Below are positions 53,977-62,331 of a stretch of DNA of 64,000 nucleotides, piece after piece. Made by a program: the position numbers and the translations under genes. Source of the stretch: Geminicoccus sp. Lineage in GTDB: Bacteria; Pseudomonadota; Alphaproteobacteria; UBA7985. The notes under the pieces are model-generated. The model saw only the letters and a program-made list of their open reading frames with translations, did not search any database and was not told the DNA's origin. The DNA lies in NCBI GenBank assembly GCA_002708995.1, contig PAPT01000039.1:23889-87888 (forward strand), in the 5' to 3' direction. Every line of letters starts with the position of its first letter. Position 1 is the first letter of the stretch.

Positions 53977-54809
53977 CCGACACCGCGTCCGCCGCCCTGC
54001 TTGCGTCGCCTCATACGCTGCCCCCGATCCGGGTCACGGTGCTGGGCTGCGGCAGCTCGGGCGGCGTCCCGCTGCCCACCGGCCGCTGGGGTCGCTGCGA
54101 CCCCGATAATCCGCGCAACCGCCGCCGGCGGTCTTCGATCCTGCTGGAAATCGGCGACAGGACCATCCTCGTCGACACCGGGCCGGACCTGCGCGATCAG
54201 CTGCTGACCTTCGGCCCACCGGGCAAGCTCGATGCGGTGATACTGACCCACTATCACGCCGACCACCTGCACGGCATCGATGACATCCGGCACTTTGTCT
54301 ACAAGCGGCGCTCGGCGCTGCCGATCTTCCTGCTGCCCGAGACCGACGCGCACATCCGCGCCAACATGCGCTACATCTTCGAAGGCTCGGGCTGGTACCC
54401 GCCTTTGTTCGAGCCGCAGGTGGTCGAACCCAGAGAAGCCGTGATCGACGTCGAGATCGAGGGCCTGCCCTTTCAGCTCTGGCGCCAACCGCACAGCAGT
54501 GTCGAGACCATCGGCTTCCGCATCGGCGGCTTTGCCTATTCGACCGACTGCGTCGACCTGCCAGCCGCGATCCTTGACCAGCTCCGCGACTGGCGGCTGC
54601 AGGTGTGGATAGCCGACGCCAACCGCCTTGAACCCCACCCCGCCCATGCGCATCTGGAGATGACCCGCGACTGGATGGATCACGTGCAGCCCAGACGCGG
54701 GCTAATCACGCACATGTCCGAGGGGCTGGACTACGCGCAGACCCTCGCCGACACGCAGGATTTCGTGGAACCCGCCTACGACGGGCTTGTGCTGGAGATC
54801 GGCAAGTGA
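53973..54809 (+). CDS. Metallo-beta-lactamase-fold hydrolase (PhnP-like)
   Basis: 278 residues. The MBL motif HYHADH is at residues 93-98 (VILTHYHADHLHGIDDIRHF). The N-terminal VTVLGCGSSGGVPLPTGRWG and later FAYSTDCVDLPA and HMSEGLDYAQTL place it with the PhnP/cyclic phosphodiesterase-like group. It follows tatD with a 4-base overlap, a common pairing in alphaproteobacteria. It is likely a phosphodiesterase; the substrate is unknown. Confidence 0.88.
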   Translation: MTDTASAALLASPHTLPPIRVTVLGCGSSGGVPLPTGRWGRCDPDNPRNRRRRSSILLEIGDRTILVDTGPDLRDQLLTFGPPGKLDAVILTHYHADHLHGIDDIRHFVYKRRSALPIFLLPETDAHIRANMRYIFEGSGWYPPLFEPQVVEPREAVIDVEIEGLPFQLWRQPHSSVETIGFRIGGFAYSTDCVDLPAAILDQLRDWRLQVWIADANRLEPHPAHAHLEMTRDWMDHVQPRRGLITHMSEGLDYAQTLADTQDFVEPAYDGLVLEIGK

Positions 54810-55504
54810 GCCGCCTCGTCTCACTGACCCGAGCGCTGGAGCAGGCAGGCTTCGTCGTCCTCGACACGCTGGAAACCGACGCGGGCCTCGAGCTGGCCGT
54901 CGGCAGCGCCGGACAGCCGTTCTGGGACGCCGTGACAGCGAGCCCGGAATGGGCAGCCGTCCCCGACCACCCCGTGGACGCCTTTACCCGCCGGGCGATC
55001 ACGGACGTTCTGGCCGCCGAGGGCGCGGCAGGGACGGATGCGGCGGCGCGGGTCACCTTCGTCTTTGATGCCGATGCACCGAACTTCGTAGTGCTGTGGA
55101 CCCAGCGCTTTCCCCGGATCGCACAGTCGGATCTGGGCCTGATGATCCACCCCAAGTACGGGCTGTGGATGGCGGCGCGAGCCCATATCCTGTTGCATGG
55201 TTACCGGGAAATATCAGCAGATACCGATTCCGCTAAGGGACTGAAACAACAGCCTCATTTCGACCCCTGCGCCTCGTGTTCGGGCAAACCCTGCCTCTGC
55301 GCCTGTCCAGTGGGTGCGTTTTTGGCCCCAAAAACTTTTGAATATCAAGCTTGCGCAGCCCATTTGTTAAGCAATCCAGCATGTTTTTCGGCTGGATGTG
55401 ACGCAAGAGCCGCTTGTCCCTATGGACAGAGTTGGCAACTGCCCCCGGATCAAGCACACTACCATCAAAGTCGTTTTAGGAGTGGGTTTCCCACGCATTC
55501 TTAA
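54806..55504 (+). CDS. Cysteine-rich iron-sulfur-type protein
   Basis: 232 residues. The N-terminal half is soluble and lacks motifs. The C-terminal half has nine cysteines: Cys155, 158, 163, 165 and 167 in DPCASCSGKPCLCACPVGAF, and Cys183, 193, 198 and 204 in CAAHLLSNPACFSAGCDARA and after it. This fits a ferredoxin-like cluster-binding module. From about 55200 the DNA becomes more AT-rich than the rest of the operon. It overlaps the MBL gene by four bases and lies 19 nt before the amidotransferase gene. Enzymatic role unknown. Confidence 0.72.
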   Translation: MSRLVSLTRALEQAGFVVLDTLETDAGLELAVGSAGQPFWDAVTASPEWAAVPDHPVDAFTRRAITDVLAAEGAAGTDAAARVTFVFDADAPNFVVLWTQRFPRIAQSDLGLMIHPKYGLWMAARAHILLHGYREISADTDSAKGLKQQPHFDPCASCSGKPCLCACPVGAFLAPKTFEYQACAAHLLSNPACFSAGCDARAACPYGQSWQLPPDQAHYHQSRFRSGFPTHS

Positions 55505-55523
55505 GGCAAAATTACTGATTCGG

Positions 55524-56273
55524 ATGGTGGTCTTGTTTCCTAAGCCCGTGCTGCTGGTAACGCATTCGGTGCGCATGCCCCGGGACTATATTTCGGGCTT
55601 GCTGCGGGCCCGCGGCTATCCGACGATCTGGGTGCGGCCCTTTTTGGGCCAGCCCCTGCCCCCGCCGGACCCCGAAGCCTACAGCGGCGCTGTGTTCTAC
55701 GGCGGGCCGCAATTGCTCACCGAAATCGACGCCGATCCTTTCTTGCAGGACGAGATCAACTGGGTTCGGGCCTTCGTGGAGGGCGGTGGACGGTACCTCG
55801 GGCTGTGCTTGGGCGGGCAGATCCTCGCCAAGGCCTTCGGCGGCGATGTCTACGACCACAAGGATGACGTGCATGAACGCGGTTACTACCGCCTCGATCC
55901 GACCCCCGCAGGGGTCGAAGCGGGCCTGTTCAGCAAGAACTCGATGCAGGTCTATCACTGGCACCGACAGGGGATCGAACTGCCCGACGGCGTGAGGTCT
56001 TTCGCGGCCTCCGAACACTTCCCCAATCAGGCCTTCAAGATTACCGATATCGCGCTGGGCACCCAGTTCCACCCGGAGATCACAGACGCGATGATCGAGA
56101 CCTGGACCACGCTGGCCGAACCCGACCCGGCGCCGATCCCGGGTGCGCGCTGCCGGTCCTCGCACCGCCGCGACTTCGCCGAACACCACAGTGAGGTCCA
56201 GCTTTGGGCCAAGGCCATGCTCGATGATCTGGGTTTCCGCAGCCACACTACCGGCACCAGCGCGGCCAGGTGA
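55524..56273 (+). CDS. Class I glutamine amidotransferase (GuaA-like)
   Basis: 249 residues from the ATG at 55524. The triad is visible: Cys95 in YLGLCLGGQILAKAFGG, and His183 with Glu185 in GTQFHPEITDAM. Members hydrolyse glutamine to supply ammonia or act on gamma-glutamyl amides; no synthetase partner is fused here. The frame is open to 55398, but that part overlaps the iron-sulfur protein gene and shows no homology. Fourth gene of the tatD-led operon. Confidence 0.87.
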   Translation: MVVLFPKPVLLVTHSVRMPRDYISGLLRARGYPTIWVRPFLGQPLPPPDPEAYSGAVFYGGPQLLTEIDADPFLQDEINWVRAFVEGGGRYLGLCLGGQILAKAFGGDVYDHKDDVHERGYYRLDPTPAGVEAGLFSKNSMQVYHWHRQGIELPDGVRSFAASEHFPNQAFKITDIALGTQFHPEITDAMIETWTTLAEPDPAPIPGARCRSSHRRDFAEHHSEVQLWAKAMLDDLGFRSHTTGTSAAR

Positions 56274-56284
56274 CGCGCCTGAAG

Positions 56285-56323
56285 CCAGAAGCTGCAGCCA
56301 GACGCTGAAACCAGAAGCTGAAG
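56285..56323. repeat. 13-bp tandem repeat, three copies
   Basis: Units are CCAGAAGCTG, CCAGACGCTG and CCAGAAGCTG, each followed by three bases (CAG, AAA, AAG), giving a 13-bp period over 39 bp. It starts 11 bases after the amidotransferase stop. Confidence 0.8.
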
Positions 56324-56436
56324 CCTGTGCCGAAACCCGGCGCGAGGCGCGCAAGGCTGATCGACGTGGCCTTTGGCTGAAAATCCGCTTATGACCTGTG
56401 CCGAACCCGTGAGCTGGCTGGAAGAGGCGCATCACC

Positions 56437-56892
56437 ATGGAAATCCCGGTCTGGCAGTTTGTCCGCATCATGGTCGCCTGTGAACGGCGTCCGAACTCAC
56501 GGCTGCTCGCCGTCAACGCTGACTCGTGGGCAGAGCTCGACGAGGCGCTGACCGGACTGGCGCAGTCGGATTTCGATGCCTACTCCAAGCTGATGATGCA
56601 CACCGACGTGCATATCGAAGCCCCGAATAAGACCGAATTGCGTCGCGTGCTCGACAGCCTGCTGCGCAATCTCAAACTCGCCAAGCGCCGCACCCGGGCA
56701 GGCTCGACCGAGCGCACCGATCTAGAGTTCGAGATCAGCGAACTGCAGGCGTTGTTGGACAAGTTGGGAGGACGGGTCAGTGATGAAGAGCGAGACGGCG
56801 GCAAGCCGCACGGCGGGTCCAGTGGACCACGTCCACCCAGAAGCGGCCGAGGGCTCAGCCATGGCAGGACTCCCAACAAGGGTCGCCGCTGA
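56437..56892 (+). CDS. Hypothetical protein
   Basis: 151 residues. The first 115 are a soluble, mostly helical domain (VWQFVRIMVACERRPNSRLL at the start, a heptad-like KTELRRVLDSLLRNLKLAKR and a leucine-rich FEISELQALLDKLGG). The last 35 are glycine-, proline- and arginine-rich. The frame shares about 110 bases with the next gene in another frame, so the tail may be incidental. No family recognised. Confidence 0.6.
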   Translation: MEIPVWQFVRIMVACERRPNSRLLAVNADSWAELDEALTGLAQSDFDAYSKLMMHTDVHIEAPNKTELRRVLDSLLRNLKLAKRRTRAGSTERTDLEFEISELQALLDKLGGRVSDEERDGGKPHGGSSGPRPPRSGRGLSHGRTPNKGRR

Positions 56893-57295
56893 AACGCTGA
56901 CCGGCGGCTGTGCCTGCGGCAGCGCCCGCTGGCGGGTCAAAGCGGGAACGGCGATGGCGGCGCTGGTCGCCTGCCAATGTCGCCAGTGTAACCAGATGAG
57001 CAGCCACCTACTGGCCGCCACCAGCGTGGCGGAAACCGGGCTGACGTGGACGCGGGAAGAAACCCTGACGTGGTTCGAGAGTTCGGACTTTGCCGAGCGC
57101 GGATTTTGCCGGGCCTGCGGGTGCAATATCTCGTGGCGGCTGTCTGACCCGGATGCGCGGGAGACGGTTGCCCTGATGGCTGGCAGTTTTGACGACCAGA
57201 GCGGCCTGAGGCTGGAGCGGCATATCTTTGTCGATTACAAGCCGGGTTACTACGCAATCACGGACGGCCTGCCGCAGTTTCCCGACAGCGACTAG
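56783..57295 (+). CDS. GFA family (glutathione-dependent formaldehyde-activating enzyme-like) protein
   Basis: 170 residues from the ATG at 56783. The zinc-binding GFA domain shows as TGGCACGSARW, LVACQCRQCNQMSSHLLA and GFCRACGCNISWRL, with two CxC/CxxC sets. GGAGG lies 10 bases upstream of 56783; an ATG at 56861 is the alternative start. In this family only some members act on S-hydroxymethylglutathione. A formaldehyde role would fit the methylamine genes, but it is inference. It converges with the DMT gene (four shared bases). Confidence 0.82.
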   Translation: MKSETAASRTAGPVDHVHPEAAEGSAMAGLPTRVAAETLTGGCACGSARWRVKAGTAMAALVACQCRQCNQMSSHLLAATSVAETGLTWTREETLTWFESSDFAERGFCRACGCNISWRLSDPDARETVALMAGSFDDQSGLRLERHIFVDYKPGYYAITDGLPQFPDSD

Positions 57296-58287
57296 GGCTG
57301 AGAGGCGGCCGGGTCGGCCGGTGTTTCTTCGGCGGTCGCGCGCTCTGTATCATCTTCAGCGGAGGCGGAAGTGCCGGGCCGGGTGACCACCAGCACGCCT
57401 GCGGTGACAAGAATGGCCATACCCAGCAGGCTGAAACCGTCAAGGACCTCACCGAGGAAGACGAAACCGATCACCCCGGCGTAGATCAGGTAGGAATATT
57501 CCAGCGTAGCGACGAGGACGGTGCGCCCGACCTGATAGGCCAGCGCCAGCAGCACGGTGATGCCGCAGACCAGCACCGCCATGACCACGATCGCCGCCCA
57601 GTCCTGCCCCGCCATCGGCGCCCAGGGGCGCAGCATAAAGGGTGAATGCTCGACCCAAGCGGCGGGCGGCGGGGCGAAGTTCAGCCCGAGCACCAGCAGG
57701 CCGCTGAGGATCATCAGGATCAGGTTGAGCGACAGCGCGACCGCGAGCGTGTTGCTCTGCCGGAGCTTGGCGCGGGTCAGCACGGCGGCGAAGGAGTAGC
57801 ACAGCCCGGCGATGACCGGCAGAAAGATCGCCGGTTGGAATACGCTGGTGCCCGGGCGGGACACCACCATCACGCCGATAAAGCCCAGCGCCACGCCCAG
57901 CCAACCGCGCAGACCGACCCGGTCTTTCAGAAACAGCGCCGCCATCAGCACGGTGAAGATGGGCGCGATGAAAAAGGCGGCGCCCATCACGGCGAGCTTG
58001 AGGTAGGGAAAGCTCATGTACATGAACAGGTACATAAGCACGATCAGCACGGAGCGCAGGCTCACCCAAGGGTCGCACAGGGCTGCCCAGGCCGAACGCA
58101 GGCGCCAATTGCGCGCGGGCAGGACGGCGGCGAGACCGACCAGCAGCGCGAGGGCAAAGGGTGCGCGGGTCAGAAACAGCTGCCACAGGCCCATGTCGCC
58201 CATGAAGGCCTTTATCATCGCATCGGCGATGGTCATCAGCAGCACGGCGGTCAGGATAATGGCAGCGGCGCCCAAGTCCCTGTTCAA
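57292..58287 (-). CDS. DMT superfamily (EamA) transporter
   Basis: 331-residue inner-membrane protein with ten or so hydrophobic segments. The first EamA repeat runs from AAIILTAVLLMTIADAMIKA to LGFIGVMVVSRPG, and the second from LPVIAGLCYSFAAVLTRAKL to LVTAGVLVVTRPG. A 25-residue acidic C-terminal tail (SASAEDDTERATAEETPADP) is cytoplasmic. Substrate unknown; a solo gene next to the TauE-type permease. Confidence 0.9.
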   Translation of the reverse strand: MNRDLGAAAIILTAVLLMTIADAMIKAFMGDMGLWQLFLTRAPFALALLVGLAAVLPARNWRLRSAWAALCDPWVSLRSVLIVLMYLFMYMSFPYLKLAVMGAAFFIAPIFTVLMAALFLKDRVGLRGWLGVALGFIGVMVVSRPGTSVFQPAIFLPVIAGLCYSFAAVLTRAKLRQSNTLAVALSLNLILMILSGLLVLGLNFAPPPAAWVEHSPFMLRPWAPMAGQDWAAIVVMAVLVCGITVLLALAYQVGRTVLVATLEYSYLIYAGVIGFVFLGEVLDGFSLLGMAILVTAGVLVVTRPGTSASAEDDTERATAEETPADPAASQP

Positions 58288-58369
58288 ATCGGATGCCTCC
58301 CCGGATGCATCGTTGGCTGTTTCACGGACGACCCGTCACAGCCCGATGCTTAAGGCTGAAGTGAGCCGG

Positions 58370-59158
58370 TCAGGAACCGCCAACCTCGAGCAGCAAACCC
58401 AGAATATCCGTCAGCAGCACCAGCGCTGAAACCCCGATCATCACCGCCGTCAATCGCTTGAAAAAGGCCGTGCTGACCCGTCCGACAATCAACTGACCGC
58501 ACATGACACCAGCGACGGTGATCAGTGCCCCGATCCCCAGAGTGTAGACCGGTTGGTCAGGAATGGCCTGGGTCAAAAACGTCAACTCTTGACCGAGCAC
58601 GAAGGCGACGCCTCCAAAAATCACGCGGACGACCGAAACCGAGAGAAAAATGATGGCAAAGACACCGACAAAGGCCTCCTGCGGCAGGCGCAGGGTATTG
58701 TAGTGCACCACCAGCGGTGGACCGGGGATATTGACCGTTGCCTGCAGCACCCCGGCGAGGGTGCCGGCAACCCGGCCGTCTGCGGTCCAGCCAACCCCAC
58801 GGGTCGCCAGATGGGGCCAGAACACGGAAATGAAGGCCTGAACACAGATCACCACGGCGAGCAGCTTGAAGGCCACCGCCGGCGCCATGAACAGCGCGCC
58901 CAGTCCGGCGATCAGGCCAATCATCAGCCACGGCGCGACCGGCCAGAAGGCGTGCCAGGGGATGCTTTGGCGGGTGAAAAAAGCAGTGGGCGCGGAGTTG
59001 GCTGTACCCCAGAAGGCCATGAGGAAGGCGACTTCAATCGGGCTGAAGTAGGTCATGGCGACCGGGGCTACGATCAGCCCGTAGCCGAAGCCCGCCAGCC
59101 GCTGCACAAAGGCAGCCATGAACGCAGCAGCCAGTACGATGAAAAAACCCAACTCCAT
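58370..59158 (-). CDS. TauE/SafE family (TSUP) permease
   Basis: 262-residue membrane protein with about eight helices. Two inverted halves are marked by AAFVQRLAGFGYGLIVAP and GVLQATVNIPGPPLVVHYNT, as in the TauE/SafE family, which exports sulfite, sulfoacetate or related anions. Substrate not readable. It is divergent from pepA across 174 nt. Confidence 0.9.
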   Translation of the reverse strand: MELGFFIVLAAAFMAAFVQRLAGFGYGLIVAPVAMTYFSPIEVAFLMAFWGTANSAPTAFFTRQSIPWHAFWPVAPWLMIGLIAGLGALFMAPAVAFKLLAVVICVQAFISVFWPHLATRGVGWTADGRVAGTLAGVLQATVNIPGPPLVVHYNTLRLPQEAFVGVFAIIFLSVSVVRVIFGGVAFVLGQELTFLTQAIPDQPVYTLGIGALITVAGVMCGQLIVGRVSTAFFKRLTAVMIGVSALVLLTDILGLLLEVGGS

Positions 59159-59332
59159 GGGCCGAGGGTCCGCCCTGCGCGACCAAACTCAAAACGGTAT
59201 TCTTGGTTTGCTGCCCTGCACGCTTGCGCTTTGAGGCTGGCGGCTTAGTTTGAGGGCAAGTTGTCACACCACTTAGTCCAGGCCGTTGTTCCGCAGGGTT
59301 CACGGGCTGCGGCAATCCAGGAAGGAAACACC

Positions 59333-60835
59333 ATGACGCCTGCGTCCATGCCATCAATTTCCCTTAGTGCAGTCCCGGAGACCTACGCGGGCGCCCTCGC
59401 CTTCACCGTCGTCGAGGACAAGGCCTGGAGTGGCCCGCTGGCCGCAGCCGACAAGGCCAGTGGCGGTGCGCTTCGCCGGGCTGCGGACGCCGCGCGGTTC
59501 AAGGGCGAGAAGGGCAAGATCCAGCTGGTGCTGGGGGCAGGCGAAGGCCTGCCGGCGCGGATCGTGCTGTGCGGCATGGGCAAGGACAGCCCGAGCCTGC
59601 TCGACCTCAACCGGGCCGGGGCTCAAATACTGGCCACGGCGGCGACCTCCGGCGACGAAAGCCTGAGCATCCTGCCCCACGACGGCAGCGCGGCGACGGC
59701 GGCTTTGCTGGTCGAAGGTGCGGCGATGCGCTCCTACCGCTTCGACGGCTACCGCACGCGGCTGAAGAACGAGCAGCGCCAGTCTGTTACGGCAATTGTC
59801 GGGCTGTGCGACGACCCGGATGCCGGTGCGGATGATCTCGAGCAGGCGGCGGCGCGGCTCGCCGGACACTACCTCGCCCGTGATCTCAAGCACGAGCCTG
59901 CGAACGTGCTCTACCCGGTTGCCGTTGCCGAGCGGGTGAAGGCGGAGCTGGAGCCGCTGGGCGTGGAAGTGACGATCATCGATGAGGCCCGCATGGAAAA
60001 AGAAGGCTGGGGCTCGTTGCTGGGCGTCGGTCAGGGCTCGGTCCGGGACAGCGTGGTGGTCGCCTTGCACTGGAAGGGCGCGAGCGGCGGGGCCCACAAG
60101 GACCCGGTCTGCTTCGTCGGCAAGGGCGTGTGCTTCGACACCGGTGGGATTTCGCTAAAGCCTGCGGGCGGCATGGAAGACATGAAGTGGGACATGGGCG
60201 GGGCGGCGGCCGTATCGGGGCTGATGAAGACGCTGGCCGCGCGCAAGGCCAAGGCCAATGTCGTCGCCCTGATCGGACTGGTCGAGAACATGCCGGGCGG
60301 CAATGCGCAGCGCCCGGGCGATATCGTCACTTCGTTGTCTGGTCAGACCATCCAGGTGCTCAACACCGACGCGGAAGGGCGGTTGGTGCTGGCGGACGTG
60401 CTCTGGCACGCGCAGGAGCAGTACCGGCCGCGGTTCATCGTCGACCTTGCAACCCTGACCGGAGCCATGCTGGTCGCGCTGGGGATGGAGAAAGCGGGGC
60501 TGTTCTCCAACGACGACGAACTTGCCGCTCAGATCCATGCGGCCTCCGAGGCGACGGGCGAATACGTCTGGCGCATGCCCATGGGGGAAGAATACAACAA
60601 GATGCTGGACAGCAAAGAAGCGGACATGCGCAACATCAGCGCGGGCCGCTGGGGTGGGTCGATTACGGCAGCCTGCTTCCTCGAGCGCTTCATCCAGAAA
60701 GATCAGAAGTGGGCCCATATGGACGTTGCTGGCGTGGTCTGGGCGGACAAGGCCAAGCCGATGGTTGGCACCGGGGCCACCGGCTTTGCGGTGCGATCTC
60801 TTAATAAGCTGGTTCAGGACCACTACGAAGGCTGA
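59333..60835 (+). CDS. pepA: Leucyl aminopeptidase (M17)
   Basis: 500 residues, cytoplasmic, two-metal aminopeptidase. Catalytic domain motifs: CFVGKGVCFDTGGISLKPAG (metal-ligand lysine), MKWDMGGAAAVSGLM, LVENMPGGNAQRPGDIV and VLNTDAEGRLVLADVLWHA, followed by MPMGEEYNKMLDSKEADMRN and a C-terminal block. The start is ATG 59333 with AGGAAGGA upstream; the frame open to 59261 is unsupported. It stands alone, between a permease and a hairpin cluster. Confidence 0.96.
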   Translation: MTPASMPSISLSAVPETYAGALAFTVVEDKAWSGPLAAADKASGGALRRAADAARFKGEKGKIQLVLGAGEGLPARIVLCGMGKDSPSLLDLNRAGAQILATAATSGDESLSILPHDGSAATAALLVEGAAMRSYRFDGYRTRLKNEQRQSVTAIVGLCDDPDAGADDLEQAAARLAGHYLARDLKHEPANVLYPVAVAERVKAELEPLGVEVTIIDEARMEKEGWGSLLGVGQGSVRDSVVVALHWKGASGGAHKDPVCFVGKGVCFDTGGISLKPAGGMEDMKWDMGGAAAVSGLMKTLAARKAKANVVALIGLVENMPGGNAQRPGDIVTSLSGQTIQVLNTDAEGRLVLADVLWHAQEQYRPRFIVDLATLTGAMLVALGMEKAGLFSNDDELAAQIHAASEATGEYVWRMPMGEEYNKMLDSKEADMRNISAGRWGGSITAACFLERFIQKDQKWAHMDVAGVVWADKAKPMVGTGATGFAVRSLNKLVQDHYEG

Positions 60836-60914
60836 CATCGAGGCAGAAGCCAGGGCTGCGCCTTTGAGCGCGTTGGAGTTCTAGGTTGCAACATGGTTGC
60901 GCCGACCTTGTCTC

Positions 60915-61039
60915 GACCGCTTCGCGGTCTTCGCCAAGGCGTCGCGCATTTTCAAAAAAATGCGGAAAAATGTTAGGCCGCGTGCAGCGCGGTCTGTCCG
61001 TTTCACTGCGCGGGGGAGATTTGTAAGCCGCGAAGCGGC
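60915..61039. other. Cluster of four perfect or near-perfect stem-loops
   Basis: In 125 nt: GACCGC/GCGGTC with TTC loop (60915-60929); CGCATTTT/AAAATGCG with CAAA loop (60945-60964); GGCCGCG/CGCGGTC with TGCAG loop and one wobble (60976-60994); GCCGC/GCGGC with GAA loop (61027-61039). They lie between convergent pepA and the WD40 pseudogene. Some could act as terminators, though none has a long T-run. Confidence 0.6.
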
Positions 61040-61096
61040 GTCAAATCGAGCCCGCAACCCTGTCCTGATGGTGTGAGCATCTCAGGCAGCATAGAC

Positions 61097-61963
61097 TCAC
61101 ACCTGTCCGTCGGCCCCTGGGAACAGAACCCGGCCTTCCGGCCATTGAACCGCGCCATAGAGGCCCTTGATCGGGGCGTTCTGTACTGCCCCTCCACCGA
61201 CGATCTTCCCATCGCCGTAAAGAATCCGACCCCCGTCGGACAGAGTGAGCGACCTCGGCCCATCGCTCTGACTGTGCCACTCGATTGGCTTGCGCAGGCC
61301 CGCCACAGGATCCACGATCCACGGCCGTCGGTCGAGGCCGAAGGCGAGCAGCCGCGTCTCGTCGTAGGGCGCCAGCGACCAGGTTGCGAGGCCATCCTCA
61401 AACAGCGTCGCACCATAGCGCCCTGTCAACGGGTCAAAGGCAGCCAGCGCTCCGATATCGCCGGCCTTAGGGCCCGTTGTCGGCGCACCGAACCAGCTGA
61501 AAACCTGCTCCTGCCGAGCACCTTGCTCTTCTTCTTCTCCCTGCCCCTCCGCCTCTCCCTGCTCCCGTGCGGACGGCAGGGGCTGAAGACAGGTAACATT
61601 GCGAATGCGCCGTGGCTCTTGTGCTGGATGACCATCCTGCAAGGGCCAACGATAGAGCGCCCGTTAGTGGCTCTGCGCCAGCACACCCAGCACCGGATCT
61701 TGCCAGCATGCCACGATCAGTTTCCTCGGGCCGCGCAGGCAGAGGACTTCTTCAGCCTCAGGCCAGGACCAGGCGCGCAGGCAACCGTCGCTTCCACCCG
61801 TCCAGATCAGCTGATCGTGGTACTGGACCACGTTGACCGCGCCTTCGTGTGCCTGAAACCGGTGGACTTCCAGCAACGCTACGTCCAACGCGACCACCTC
61901 GCCGTTCATCCCGCCAACCAGCAGCACTCCACCGGTCTGCCCACGAGGGACTGAGGCCAGGGT
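61097..61963 (-). pseudogene. WD40-repeat protein remnant
   Basis: One minus-strand frame, 867 bases, reads as beta-propeller sequence: VEVHRFQAHEGAV-like WD units (FQAHEGAVNVVQYHDQLIWT, GGSDGCLRAWSWPEAEEVLC), then ALYRWPLQDGHPAQEP, an acidic low-complexity stretch and a second set of propeller strands ending GRVLFPGADGQV. It is broken in frame by TAA at 61664-61666 (after VLAQSH), and TAG at 61964-61966 lies just upstream with no proper N-terminus. The product therefore cannot be made whole. Two shorter ORFs could start inside (GTG at 61927, ATG at 61642). Two readings are possible: decay of a real gene, or a base error at the TAA. Confidence 0.7.
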
Positions 61964-62331
61964 CTAGCCCGCGCCTTTCGACCGACCCGCCGCCCGAGCG
62001 CTATCCCGGTGCAAAGGCAGATCAGGGATCAGGCATAGCCCGAGCGCCCATTTGTCAAAAACGCGCGCCGCGCCGATGCGAGAAAGCCCCATACCACCAT
62101 TCCTCTTTCTGCCTTGATCCGTAGCGCCTGTGGAGCCAGATTGCCCGGAGCGCCGCCGCCCCGTGCTGCGCCGCCAAGGACACCACGGACGCGGCTCGAC
62201 AGGAACCAGGCTTCACCTCACAAGCGCCTGAAGCAGGGGCGGTCAAACGGCAGTCTGGGGCGGAAGTGGAATAGTTATTCGCTGCCAGCCGACACACAAA
62301 GGATCCAAGCCCTAAATGAGGACCCTTGCTC
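61964..62331. other. Intergenic region upstream of the MttB-family gene
   Basis: 368 nt without a gene I can support. It should carry the promoter of the methyltransferase gene. A minus-strand frame of 42 codons begins at ATG 62092 and ends at the TAG at 61964; it shows no homology I recognise. A ribosome site (GAGGA) lies about ten bases before the ATG at 62332. Confidence 0.5.
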
